DNA of 39,594 nucleotides from Clostridia bacterium (GTDB taxonomy: Bacteria; Bacillota; Clostridia; Christensenellales; Borkfalkiaceae): NCBI GenBank assembly GCA_900766495.1, contig CAAFVM010000008.1, forward strand, positions 1-39,594, read 5' to 3'. Of the stretch, positions 25,383 through 33,090 are shown piece after piece. Position numbers and translations under genes: made by a program. Position 1 is the first letter of the stretch. Each line of letters starts with the position of its first letter. The notes under the pieces were generated by a model. The model did not search any database. It was not told the DNA's origin and was given only the letters and a program-made list of their open reading frames with translations.

Positions 25383-25604
25383 CTAATCCACGCTTAACGC
25401 GTCGCGCAGTCGTTTTAAAATTCTGCCGTCGTAAAGTTCGGCGTATTCGTCGCAATAGGCAACCACTCCGTTGTCGGCTTTTTCGCCGCACGCCGTAACC
25501 GACGACGAAATAACCTGCGTTCCGTTTCCGCCGTTCACGGTAATCGTGCCGTCGCTCCTTTTTACTATGCTGTAATTTTTATTTTTGTTAAGCCCTACTA
25601 TCAT
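25383..25604 (-). CDS. Small protein of the phage-head cassette, unknown
   Basis: 73 residues, beginning MIVGLNKNKNYSIVKRSDGT and ending GRILKRLRDALSVD. A short beta-rich N-terminus and a C-terminal helix are visible. AAGGTG lies six bases before the ATG. It lies 33 bases upstream of the coiled-coil gene. No family is recognised. Confidence 0.6.
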   Translation of the reverse strand: MIVGLNKNKNYSIVKRSDGTITVNGGNGTQVISSSVTACGEKADNGVVAYCDEYAELYDGRILKRLRDALSVD

Positions 25605-25679
25605 ATTTTTCACCTTATTTTGTTTTTGGGAAAAAGCGCGTTTTAAATTTCATTCGCGTTTAAAGCCTTTATTTTTACG

Positions 25680-25706
25680 GCGAAAGTGCCGTTAACGGGC
25701 TTATAG
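25680..25706. repeat. 27-bp dispersed repeat, copy 2, inside the phage-head cassette
   Basis: Identical over 27 bases to 21798-21824. Its end includes the stop codon of the 290-residue cassette protein. It shows that the cassette shares a dispersed repeat with the chromosomal phoH-pgpH gap. Confidence 0.75.
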
Positions 25707-26573
25707 CGCGACTAATTTATTATTGCCGTCAAAATCGGTAAGAATAAGATAGCCGTCGACTTCGGGGTTTGCCGAAACTTTTTTAGCCTTATATCCGGTA
25801 TCGGTGCGCACGGAATTCAACTGTTCGTCCAAAGTAAAACAAATAACTTTTATGCCGCGCACAGCGTAAATTTTTACCCCGCCCGTCGTTGAAAAACAGC
25901 AGGCGGAACTCACTCCGTCGTCAAGATAAACGCTTGAAGTTTCCTGCAAATCGGAATTTAAAATTTTTGCCGTAAGCGTGCCGTCGTTCTCTGCACACAC
26001 GAGCATATATCCCCCGTTAAACGAGCAAATCGCGCACGAGCGCAACCCGCTTATAACGTTGACGTCGGAAATTTTGCCGTTCACATAAGTTTTCAAATAA
26101 GCTTTATCGGCGCTGACGAACAGAATAACGCTGCGGTTTTCCTCGTTTAAAACGCTTAAATAATTTTGCTTATCGGGGTAATCCACGCTTCCGAAAATTT
26201 CAAAAACGCACCCGTCGCAATCGTATTCGGCGTTTTCGTCGGCGGTAAGCTTAATTTTCACCGCGTTGTCGCCTTTAGGGAAAGGCATGCAACATTCGAG
26301 CGCCCCGCTCCCGCCGCTTAAAGTCATTGTTTTTACCGAAATATCGTTCACGAAAATTTCGGCATGCGGCTCGCCCGAATTTATTTTAAAGGTTATTTTC
26401 GGGCGCAAAACGCACTCTTTCACGGTTTTAAACGAAAATTCGTATTCCTGCTCGCTTCCGCTTTTGCCCGCCGATTCGTAACGGATAAAGTTAAAAACGT
26501 TTTCGGCGGACTTTCTTTCGAGTTCGGCAAGCCGTTTTTCAAGCTCTTTTATTTTCGACGTAAACTTATCCAT
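25701..26573 (-). CDS. Phage-head cassette accessory protein with N-terminal coiled coil and beta-rich body
   Basis: 290 residues. The start KFTSKIKELEKRLAELERKS is a short trimer-type coiled coil. The rest is beta-rich with repeated strands (LKTYVNGKISDVNVISGLRS and ILFVSADKAY) like a small propeller or fibre shaft. Position after the gp10-like gene fits a tail needle, plug or spike, as gp26 in P22, but no sequence relation is claimed. GGAG lies ten bases before the ATG, and the gap to the preceding stop is five bases. No lysin or carbohydrate-cleavage motif is visible. Confidence 0.65.
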   Translation of the reverse strand: MDKFTSKIKELEKRLAELERKSAENVFNFIRYESAGKSGSEQEYEFSFKTVKECVLRPKITFKINSGEPHAEIFVNDISVKTMTLSGGSGALECCMPFPKGDNAVKIKLTADENAEYDCDGCVFEIFGSVDYPDKQNYLSVLNEENRSVILFVSADKAYLKTYVNGKISDVNVISGLRSCAICSFNGGYMLVCAENDGTLTAKILNSDLQETSSVYLDDGVSSACCFSTTGGVKIYAVRGIKVICFTLDEQLNSVRTDTGYKAKKVSANPEVDGYLILTDFDGNNKLVAL

Positions 26574-26578
26574 TAAAA

Positions 26579-28081
26579 TCAATCTCCGTATTCGTAATAA
26601 ATTTTAAGCTTCGAAATATTGCACGACGGCTCGCACGATTCTATGGTAAACCTGAACGATTTGCCTTTGAGCGGCGCTTTTTTGGTGGTTTCGCCGCCCT
26701 CGAATTGTATTTTTCTCGCGCCCCTTTCGCTTTCAACGGTTAAAACCGCCCCGCCGCGAGTGTAAAGTGAAACTTCGCTTATCGTCTTTTCGGCGTGAGC
26801 TTTACCCAGGTCGCTTTTCCCGCTTACCCATTTCTTTTTTAGCGGAACCGAGAAAAACTCGGCTTTTTCCGAAAGTTCGCCCACTTTTTTGCCGCCGTCG
26901 CACAAAAACAGCAGTTTAAAACAGCTCTCGCCCTCATAAAGTTCGAAATCGCGCACGTTTAAACCGCGGCACACGCATGCGCTTTTCGCGGCGAAATCGT
27001 AAACGAACAGGCATGGGCAAACCTCTTTGCCGAACTTCATTTTTACCGAAATAAAAAATCTGCCGTTAAAATATTTGCCCTTTGCGGTTGAATTGTCCAC
27101 GCCCGAAAGCGCTTCGTCGAACGCGTGAAAAACGCGGTAAGGCGCGCCGCCGGTAAAGCAGTAAAACCCGTCTTCGGCAAGGTAAATTATTTTATCCCCG
27201 CACGAAGTTATGCTTCCGCCGAATATCCTGCCCGACGAAGCCGACAGCCCGTCCACCGAAAAAGAAGTCTGGTCGCCGTAAGCGGTAACGCGTGTTATGC
27301 CGTAGTTCCTGAAAACGTATACATAACCGCCGAGTTCCAAAACTTTAAGCAGACTGCCCCGCCCGTCGCGCAAATCGATAAATCCCGCTTCCGACAGCGA
27401 AACGTTCCAGTTCGCGGGGTCGAAATCGTCCGAAAACCACAAACTGGTTTTTTCTCCGCTTTCGGTGGCGAAAAGCCGCTCGTTATGAATGCACATAGAG
27501 GTAACGGCGGGCGAATCGGAAACCTCGGTAACCGTTTCGCCGTCGTAAATTTTCATAACCGAACCGTAAGAAAAAATCATAACGTTTTTCGACTGATAGG
27601 TATAAGCAACCGATACGGGCGCGCCGTCGAACGACAGATTTTCTATTTTTTTGAATTTTTTCACGCTTGTTTCTTCCGTGCCGTCGCCGTTTCCCTTTTC
27701 GTCGCTTTCTGTTTCGGCGGACGAAGAGGCGGACGAACTTTCTTCCCCTAAAACCCGGGAATACATATTTTTATCGTTTGCGTAAACCAGAATTTCGTCG
27801 ACGTAATCGTTTTTTTCCTCGCTGAAACGCTTATAACAATAAATTGCCTGCGGCTGCGCGTTTATATCGCTTAAATCAAGCCCGCCGTCAAGTTCGCTTT
27901 CTTTCACGCCGAAGCCGTCTTTCAAAGCCCCGCTTTTAAACGAAAAATTATACGAACCCGCCGAATAGTTAAGCGGCAGAACGTTTTCGTCTGTAACCGT
28001 TTGAACCCCGCCCGAAAAATCCTTTACCGTGTATGACGAGGTTTTTCTGCTTGAAGCGTAAGTCGTAGGTCTGTAAAACAT
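26579..28081 (-). CDS. P22 gp10-like head-stabilisation / tail-hub protein
   Basis: 500 residues, beta-rich throughout with repeated blade-like stretches (SVAYTYQSKNVMIFSYGSVM, YVFRNYGITRVTAYGDQTSF and KIIYLAEDGFYCFTGGAPYR), consistent with the propeller-type stabilisation proteins that close the portal of P22-like podoviruses (gp10 has about 470 residues). A low-complexity acidic loop lies near residues 120-140. The start is the ATG at 28081, two bases after the TGA of the adaptor gene, with AAGGTGG upstream; the open frame extends further but overlaps the adaptor. Family assignment rests on fold pattern, size and gene order rather than a strict motif. Confidence 0.7.
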   Translation of the reverse strand: MFYRPTTYASSRKTSSYTVKDFSGGVQTVTDENVLPLNYSAGSYNFSFKSGALKDGFGVKESELDGGLDLSDINAQPQAIYCYKRFSEEKNDYVDEILVYANDKNMYSRVLGEESSSASSSAETESDEKGNGDGTEETSVKKFKKIENLSFDGAPVSVAYTYQSKNVMIFSYGSVMKIYDGETVTEVSDSPAVTSMCIHNERLFATESGEKTSLWFSDDFDPANWNVSLSEAGFIDLRDGRGSLLKVLELGGYVYVFRNYGITRVTAYGDQTSFSVDGLSASSGRIFGGSITSCGDKIIYLAEDGFYCFTGGAPYRVFHAFDEALSGVDNSTAKGKYFNGRFFISVKMKFGKEVCPCLFVYDFAAKSACVCRGLNVRDFELYEGESCFKLLFLCDGGKKVGELSEKAEFFSVPLKKKWVSGKSDLGKAHAEKTISEVSLYTRGGAVLTVESERGARKIQFEGGETTKKAPLKGKSFRFTIESCEPSCNISKLKIYYEYGD

Positions 28082-28083
28082 AA

Positions 28084-28641
28084 TCAGCCCCACCTTCTCG
28101 CTTTTATCGTAAGTCTGCGCCGTTCCGCCGCCCTGCCGCGTATAGCCGCCGAATATTTGTTTTGCCACACGGCGGCTTCGCCGGTAAGTCCGTTTTCAAG
28201 GCAGTATTCCGCCGCCATCGCATAAGCCGTAACATAGCCGCCCGGCAACGCCGAAAAGGGACATTCGTCGTCTTCTTTCGCAGGCTCGGGTTTATACCTG
28301 TATTTAACTTTCACATTGCCCGTTTGCGTTTCCAAACTATCGTTAATCAACTTATATGGCAACTTATTGCCGAATTCGTCTTCAACCGAAACAATTTCGA
28401 TTGCGGTTTTTTCAAGCGAAGAAATTTTAATTTTTCCGTTTGACGAAACCTCTTCGAGCTTTTCGAGCGGAAAGTATTCGCAGGCTAACTCCTCCGCCGT
28501 CATATCGTAAAATCTTATTAAATCGTCGCAAAAGCGCTGCGCTTCCGAAACGTCGGAAGCGGCTTCGCCCGTTAAATATTTAACCGCGTTTTCCTCTTTT
28601 AAAAGCCTTGCGCAAATCAGCATTACTTCTTTGACTTTCAC
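28084..28641 (-). CDS. Head-completion adaptor (P22 gp4-like head-tail connector)
   Basis: 185 residues. An N-terminal helical bundle (SEAQRFCDDLIRFYDMTAEE) holds the motif where connector proteins carry their first helices. A beta insertion (VSVEDEFGNKLPYKL, VKVKYRYKPEPA) and a C-terminal helix with a basic tail (RGRAAERRRLTIKARRWG) follow. This is the layout of ring-forming adaptors that bind the portal. The start is GTG with GGAGG nine bases upstream. Size and position directly before the gp10-like gene match the gp4-gp10 order of P22. Confidence 0.7.
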   Translation of the reverse strand: MKVKEVMLICARLLKEENAVKYLTGEAASDVSEAQRFCDDLIRFYDMTAEELACEYFPLEKLEEVSSNGKIKISSLEKTAIEIVSVEDEFGNKLPYKLINDSLETQTGNVKVKYRYKPEPAKEDDECPFSALPGGYVTAYAMAAEYCLENGLTGEAAVWQNKYSAAIRGRAAERRRLTIKARRWG

Positions 28642-28669
28642 TCGTTCACTCCTCCCTTTTTTATTTAAA

Positions 28670-28687
28670 AGGGGCTGTTATGCCCCT
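28670..28687 (-). terminator. Internal terminator/attenuator after the major capsid gene
   Basis: AGGGGC and GCCCCT form a perfect 6-bp stem with a 6-base loop. On the minus strand TTTTAAATAAAAAA follows. It lies about 110 bases after the capsid stop and could lower transcription of later genes relative to the capsid. Confidence 0.55.
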
Positions 28688-28795
28688 AAAAAGCTTTGTC
28701 GGCAAGCCCGCGCCGAAGCGATTAAACAAACCGCCGTCGGCGCGAAAAGCCGCAATTTAAATTTTTATATTTTATAATTCGGGTTAAACCGCCCG

Positions 28796-29968
28796 TCAGG
28801 ATTCGGTTATGCCCGAAAGCATAGCCTGACCGCAAGGTCTGGTACAAATGAGGTCGGCGTATTTTACCAAGGTAGCCGAGTAAACGGGTTTGTTTGCAAC
28901 CTGTTTGATTACCCTGCCGTCTTCGCCCTCAAGCCACTTCCAGTCGCAAAGCTGATGCAGAACGAAATCGTCGGTGTTAAGCAGATACATGGTGCCGTCC
29001 GGGCAGAATCTGTCGGAAACGACGGGGATGCCGTTGTAAGAAATGGCTTTATATCCGCCCTTAAGGTCCATAACGTCGACGTTGCGTTTATAGGTGTTAA
29101 GGTAAGACTGGTAAGCGCGTTTAACGCCGGACGAACAAACTATGAAGTTAACCTTGCTGCCGGTGTTTTCTTCGAGTTCGTCGATGGCTTTCTGAATAAC
29201 GATGTCGTTAATCGAGCCGACCGATTCCTGCATATAAGGAATCATCCACTTGTTCGAAGCGCGGTTAAGTCCGTAAAGCGTGCCGGTCTTTTTGAATATG
29301 GCTTTAAGACCGGTAATTTCGCGACCGTAAGAGTTCTGCAAGCAAACCACGCAACCTTTGGTTACGGCGGTATTGCCCATTTCGGCTCCGTCTACGGTAA
29401 CGGTCTTTTCGGTTTTGTCAACCGCTTTTACCCTGCGTCCCGAACAACCGGTTATAGCCACTCCGCCGGACGAAAGAACGTCGATAACCATACCCTCCAC
29501 TATGTTTTTGGTGGAAGAAACGGTAAGCACGCCGTCTTCAATCGATTCAACGGTGGCAAGTACGCCGGTGCCGTCGCCGAAAAGCATTCTGCCGAAGTTG
29601 TAAGAAGAAGCTTTAAGCAAGCCCTCCATTTCTGCGTTTAAAAGGTTTACGAACGCGCCCACGCTGTTTTCGGAAGCTCTTACGGCTTTATCCGAAATTT
29701 CGATGGTGCCGTAAAGGTTTTTAAGGGTGAGAACGAACTGATTGTAGTTGTTGCCTGCAGCCGCGGGAAGAGCGCCGTCTTCGGTGCCCGCGCCTATACC
29801 GCCGTTTATGCCGTACTGCGCTACCCTGCGAATTTCTTTACCCCACACGTCCTGCGTGGTTTGTTTTATTCTGGCAAGCAAAGGGTTGATGCCCGTGTTG
29901 AGTTGTTCGGTTATAACGCCGAGATACAAAGATTTTAAAGCCTTATCGGCACTGGTTAAAGTTACCAT
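28796..29968 (-). CDS. Phage major capsid protein (HK97-type fold)
   Basis: 390 residues. The N-terminal part (TEQLNTGINPLLARIKQTTQ and VLTLKNLYGTIEISDKAVRA) is followed by an inserted beta-rich domain near residues 135-205. The conserved C-terminal half has IQKAIDELEENTGSKVNFIV, AISYNGIPVVSDRFCPDGTM and YLLNTDDFVLHQL, the usual end of HK97-type capsid proteins. It forms the icosahedral shell around the scaffold. AAGGAG lies 11 bases before the ATG. It follows the scaffold-like gene, and a hairpin after it may set its dosage. No prohead protease gene is present. Confidence 0.88.
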   Translation of the reverse strand: MVTLTSADKALKSLYLGVITEQLNTGINPLLARIKQTTQDVWGKEIRRVAQYGINGGIGAGTEDGALPAAAGNNYNQFVLTLKNLYGTIEISDKAVRASENSVGAFVNLLNAEMEGLLKASSYNFGRMLFGDGTGVLATVESIEDGVLTVSSTKNIVEGMVIDVLSSGGVAITGCSGRRVKAVDKTEKTVTVDGAEMGNTAVTKGCVVCLQNSYGREITGLKAIFKKTGTLYGLNRASNKWMIPYMQESVGSINDIVIQKAIDELEENTGSKVNFIVCSSGVKRAYQSYLNTYKRNVDVMDLKGGYKAISYNGIPVVSDRFCPDGTMYLLNTDDFVLHQLCDWKWLEGEDGRVIKQVANKPVYSATLVKYADLICTRPCGQAMLSGITES

Positions 29969-29994
29969 TTAATAATTTTCTCCTTCAAATTTTA

Positions 29995-30768
29995 TTATTT
30001 TCTTTTAAGAACCGCCGCAGCCATTCTGCCCGCTTCCTCTATGTCTTTGGGTTTCAGGGGCGGAGTGGTTGCGGTAAGTCCCGAGCGTGATATAAGGGTT
30101 ACCGACGGATTTTTTATTATTTCGCCCAGATATTCCCTTATAAGCCGCTCTTTAACGGCGGGGCTTCGGCTGGCGCGCTCGAAAATGTAATCGTCGCTTT
30201 CGTCGCGCCTTTTACCAAGGTCTATTTGTTTAAGCAAAGCGGATATAAACGCCCGCTCTAAAAAACCGTCCTCGGCGTCGCCTGCGTCCGCCGCTTCCGC
30301 CGCTATTTCCGCCGCGTAACTTGCGGCACGGGGGTTGTAACGCAAAAATTTCTCCACCCTTTCCGCAATTTCCTCTTCCTCGCTTAAAGAGGCGCCGCAA
30401 GAGGTTTCTCCGCCGTCGGAAGCGCCGCTACCCGTTTCATTCTGCACCGCTTCGCATTTTTCTTCGGTCGGTTTACCGCCTTGCTCATAGCACGAACCGC
30501 AGGAATTATCTTCCCCGCCCGCGCCGTTAAGCGCTTGTTCTTTCAAGCTTTGATTTTCCCTTTCCAACTCCCGCAATCGCTGGCTGCGTCTGGTAAATTG
30601 CGATTGCAAAGATTTGTACGCTTTAAAAAGTTCTTCGCCGCTTGCGAATTGCCCGTAGGAGACCTCGTCGTTTTTAATCGCCTCGGTTTGTTCCCGTTCT
30701 TTCGTTTCGGCTTGCTTCTCTTTATCGCCACCCGCGTTTGTCGCGGAACGGATTTCATCGGCTTTCAT
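29995..30768 (-). CDS. Head scaffolding-like protein
   Basis: 257 residues, acidic, Glu/Lys-rich and helical. The motif YGQFASGEELFKAYKSLQSQ followed by FTRRSQRLRELERENQSLKE is typical of short-tailed phage scaffolds and related capsid-assembly proteins. Low-complexity acidic stretches and a C-terminal helical tail (TPPLKPKDIEEAGRMAAAVL then KRK) that could bind the coat protein follow. The ATG at 30768 has GGAGG nine bases upstream and overlaps the portal stop by 14 bases. Position between portal and capsid is that of P22 gene 8. Confidence 0.75.
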   Translation of the reverse strand: MKADEIRSATNAGGDKEKQAETKEREQTEAIKNDEVSYGQFASGEELFKAYKSLQSQFTRRSQRLRELERENQSLKEQALNGAGGEDNSCGSCYEQGGKPTEEKCEAVQNETGSGASDGGETSCGASLSEEEEIAERVEKFLRYNPRAASYAAEIAAEAADAGDAEDGFLERAFISALLKQIDLGKRRDESDDYIFERASRSPAVKERLIREYLGEIIKNPSVTLISRSGLTATTPPLKPKDIEEAGRMAAAVLKRK

Positions 30769-32632
30769 TTTGTTGTTCCTCCGCAGTCGCCGCATTGCCC
30801 GCCGCAAGCAGCAACTTATGTTTGCGCAAATGCGCCATTATTTTGTTTTTATATTCCTGTTTTCCGTCGAAATTTTCGCCGAGCAAAAAGCGGGTGTGTT
30901 CGGCAATATGAATTTCGTGGTCGTCGAATTCTTCGGGGTCGCAGTCCTTTTTTTGCATGTTAAGGTTCTCCCTTTGCGCTTTGTCTGCGTGCAGATTAGT
31001 CAAATCCTGCGCGCCCGAAAGCGAACCGTACCCCATAATTTCAAGTATTTTAGCCTTTGTGCGCTGGCTCAATCCGCCGTTTTCGTCGGTTAAAAGCCCT
31101 GCTTTGAGCATATCGTATATGGCGCTTTTTTTCTGCGCGGGCGTATACGAAAGTTCGTTTTCGGTATCAAACACGACGTCGTCCGAAGTCAAATCGCTCG
31201 CGTTGAAATAATAAACCTCAACGCCGTTGCCTTTTCCTATGCAGCGCATCATTCGCGTTACGTTGGAAAACTGCTTGAACAGTCTTATAATCTGCTTGCC
31301 TATGGTGCGCACCGCGCGGCGAATGTTCTCCGCCGAATTTACCAGCCTGGTTTCGTCCTGCTCTACCATAAGTTCAAGCGCCACGCCGCTGGTGTTTTCT
31401 CCTATCGCGGTTGAATTACGCGAAAACTCGCTTATTCCGCTTACGTTTATAAACTCCTGTTCAAGCCTGCTTTCCTCGTAAGAAAAGTCGGGCGGAAGCG
31501 TGTTGCTCGCCATATAGCGCGGCGGAGTGGAACCCTGCCTGTAAACCAAAACTTTTCCGGGCGACAATCCCTCGTCCACAAGCGCGTCGGTATCGACCGA
31601 GCCGTCTTCCACGGTAACCACGCCCATACTCAAACGATTAAGATATTCGTGTTTTCTGTTTTTCACCGCGTTATATGCGCGCTGAATGGGAATTATTCGG
31701 TCTATAACGCTTGTGCCGAAAAAGCACCCCGCCTGATTCAGCGACACCTGACGGACGAACGGAAACACTCTGCCGCCCTCTTCGCCGTTTATATAAGGCA
31801 GTTCGCTTTCGGCAAGCACCTCGCCCGCCGCCACCGTAACCACCTTGCCGTTCGGGCATTCGGGAGACGGCGCTTCATAGCGCTCTATAACAAGAACGTT
31901 GTCGTGCGCTACGCCGCTCGTAACCCGCGTTCCGCTTTGTTCGAGTTGGGTTTTATCCAGCCCGAAAACGTTCACGTCCTCGCCTTTCACCCGTTTGCCG
32001 TAAAGCGCGAAAACGTCGTCTACATGCATGGCTTTTGCGTGAATTAAACTTTTAAGGTCGCGAACGTCTTCGTGAAACAGGCTGTCGGGAAAAATTTCGA
32101 ACGGCGGCACGGCTATAACCCGCACGTCGCCTTCGAAAACGGTTTCTCCGTCCACTTCGCCCATTTTTTTGCCTGCGGACTTATCCCAAATCACCTTGTA
32201 AAACGCGGTGCCCAAAGTTTCGCTCCAAAGAGTGGCTTTGTAAATCACGTCGTCCATATCAAGCCGCGAAAAGGTGGAATTTAGCAACGCGCTCGCCATT
32301 TTTGCGGCTTTTACGTCGCCGTCTTCTTCGCCCGAAGCCCTTACCGACATAATCGGGCGCACCCTTGAAAGCTTGGCGGTTCTGGTTTCGATTATGGGCG
32401 CTATATGATTGTAAACGTCGCGCCCCTGCCAGTAATAATCCTTTTCGCTTTCGCAAACCTCGCCGCACGGATTTATTTCGGCAAACTGATTGCCCATAAG
32501 ATAGTTAAGGTTTAAATCCCATTGCCTCTCGAGCGAGGCGCGCTCGCTTCTTCTGCGTTCGAAATCCTCGCGCACGGCGGCGGCAAGCGCCTTTTGAGCC
32601 GCGTCATCTTTTTTTGTTTTTAACGTTTTCAT
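30755..32632 (-). CDS. Phage portal protein (P22-like)
   Basis: 625 residues. The N-terminal stretch RRRSERASLERQWDLNLNYL leads to DYYWQGRDVYNHIAPIIETR. Then come TLWSETLGTAFYKVIWDKSA and a stem/wing region with FGTSVIDRIIPIQRAYNAVK, GISEFSRNSTAIGENTSGVA and LELMVEQDETRLVNSAENIR. The acidic His-rich end (FDDHEIHIAEHTRFLLGENF) is common in this portal class. It forms the dodecameric DNA gate of the head. AAGGAG lies seven bases before the ATG, inside the preceding gene (29-base overlap). Confidence 0.9.
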   Translation of the reverse strand: MKTLKTKKDDAAQKALAAAVREDFERRRSERASLERQWDLNLNYLMGNQFAEINPCGEVCESEKDYYWQGRDVYNHIAPIIETRTAKLSRVRPIMSVRASGEEDGDVKAAKMASALLNSTFSRLDMDDVIYKATLWSETLGTAFYKVIWDKSAGKKMGEVDGETVFEGDVRVIAVPPFEIFPDSLFHEDVRDLKSLIHAKAMHVDDVFALYGKRVKGEDVNVFGLDKTQLEQSGTRVTSGVAHDNVLVIERYEAPSPECPNGKVVTVAAGEVLAESELPYINGEEGGRVFPFVRQVSLNQAGCFFGTSVIDRIIPIQRAYNAVKNRKHEYLNRLSMGVVTVEDGSVDTDALVDEGLSPGKVLVYRQGSTPPRYMASNTLPPDFSYEESRLEQEFINVSGISEFSRNSTAIGENTSGVALELMVEQDETRLVNSAENIRRAVRTIGKQIIRLFKQFSNVTRMMRCIGKGNGVEVYYFNASDLTSDDVVFDTENELSYTPAQKKSAIYDMLKAGLLTDENGGLSQRTKAKILEIMGYGSLSGAQDLTNLHADKAQRENLNMQKKDCDPEEFDDHEIHIAEHTRFLLGENFDGKQEYKNKIMAHLRKHKLLLAAGNAATAEEQQNESR

Positions 32633-32807
32633 TTGCTTGCTCCTTTTTCACCTGCGCGTCGGCGGCTTCGTAAAATTCTTTAAGGCATTTTTTGCAAAGG
32701 CACAGGCTTTCCTCGCCCTCGCTGTCTAAAATCAGCTTATAGCCGGCGAAATTATCGCAACCTTTTACGTCGCAGACTATTCTGGCGTTATTTTTTACTA
32801 TTTTCAC
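32604..32807 (-). CDS. Small zinc-ribbon-like protein of the phage-head cassette
   Basis: 67 residues. Two Cys pairs (VCDVKGCDN and LCLCKKCLKEFY) flank a beta hairpin, which suggests a zinc ribbon. The C-terminal tail is charged. The start is GTG with AAGGAG ten bases upstream. It overlaps the genes on both sides by 20 and 29 bases, so it belongs to the same coupled translation unit. Role unknown; a small DNA- or RNA-binding helper is possible. Confidence 0.65.
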   Translation of the reverse strand: MKIVKNNARIVCDVKGCDNFAGYKLILDSEGEESLCLCKKCLKEFYEAADAQVKKEQANENVKNKKR

Positions 32808-33090
32808 TTTGAGTTTTCTCCTTCAATAATTTTAACAGCCTCTCCTTTTCCGCGGCGAGCTGTTCGTCGGTGAGCGCCGACAAGTCGTCGGTTTCGCTCT
32901 TCATTCCGTCAAGAAGCAGTTTCGCGGCGGTTATGTCGGGCGGAACGTTTTTGGTGGTAACTTTTTTTCTGACCACCGTCATGTCGCCGTCGCTCGCCGA
33001 ATATTCCTCCACCACCTCGCTCGTATCGTAACCGAGCGCGCGCTTCAACAGCGCCTTGCGGATTTTAAGGCGTAGCTTTTCATTTTCCAA
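32788..33090 (-). CDS. Possible terminase small subunit
   Basis: 100 residues. KIRKALLKRALGYDTSEVVE, then EEYSASDGDMTVVRKKVTTK, then NVPPDITAAKLLLD. The block KKVTTKxVPPDxTAxxxLL resembles the C-terminal part of small terminase proteins of Firmicute phages, as far as I remember them; the usual N-terminal HTH is not obvious. The C-terminus is a charged helix. The start is TTG with AAGGGGG five bases upstream, overlapping the large-subunit gene by 11 bases. The order large-then-small is reversed compared with most phages, so the call is tentative. Confidence 0.5.
   Translation of the reverse strand: MENEKLRLKIRKALLKRALGYDTSEVVEEYSASDGDMTVVRKKVTTKNVPPDITAAKLLLDGMKSETDDLSALTDEQLAAEKERLLKLLKEKTQSENSKK

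Noticed and set aside
24753..25397. Plus-strand Phe/Val-rich ORF that looks like a membrane protein
   Set aside because: The hydrophobic pattern is the complement of the Lys/Glu codons of the coiled-coil gene.
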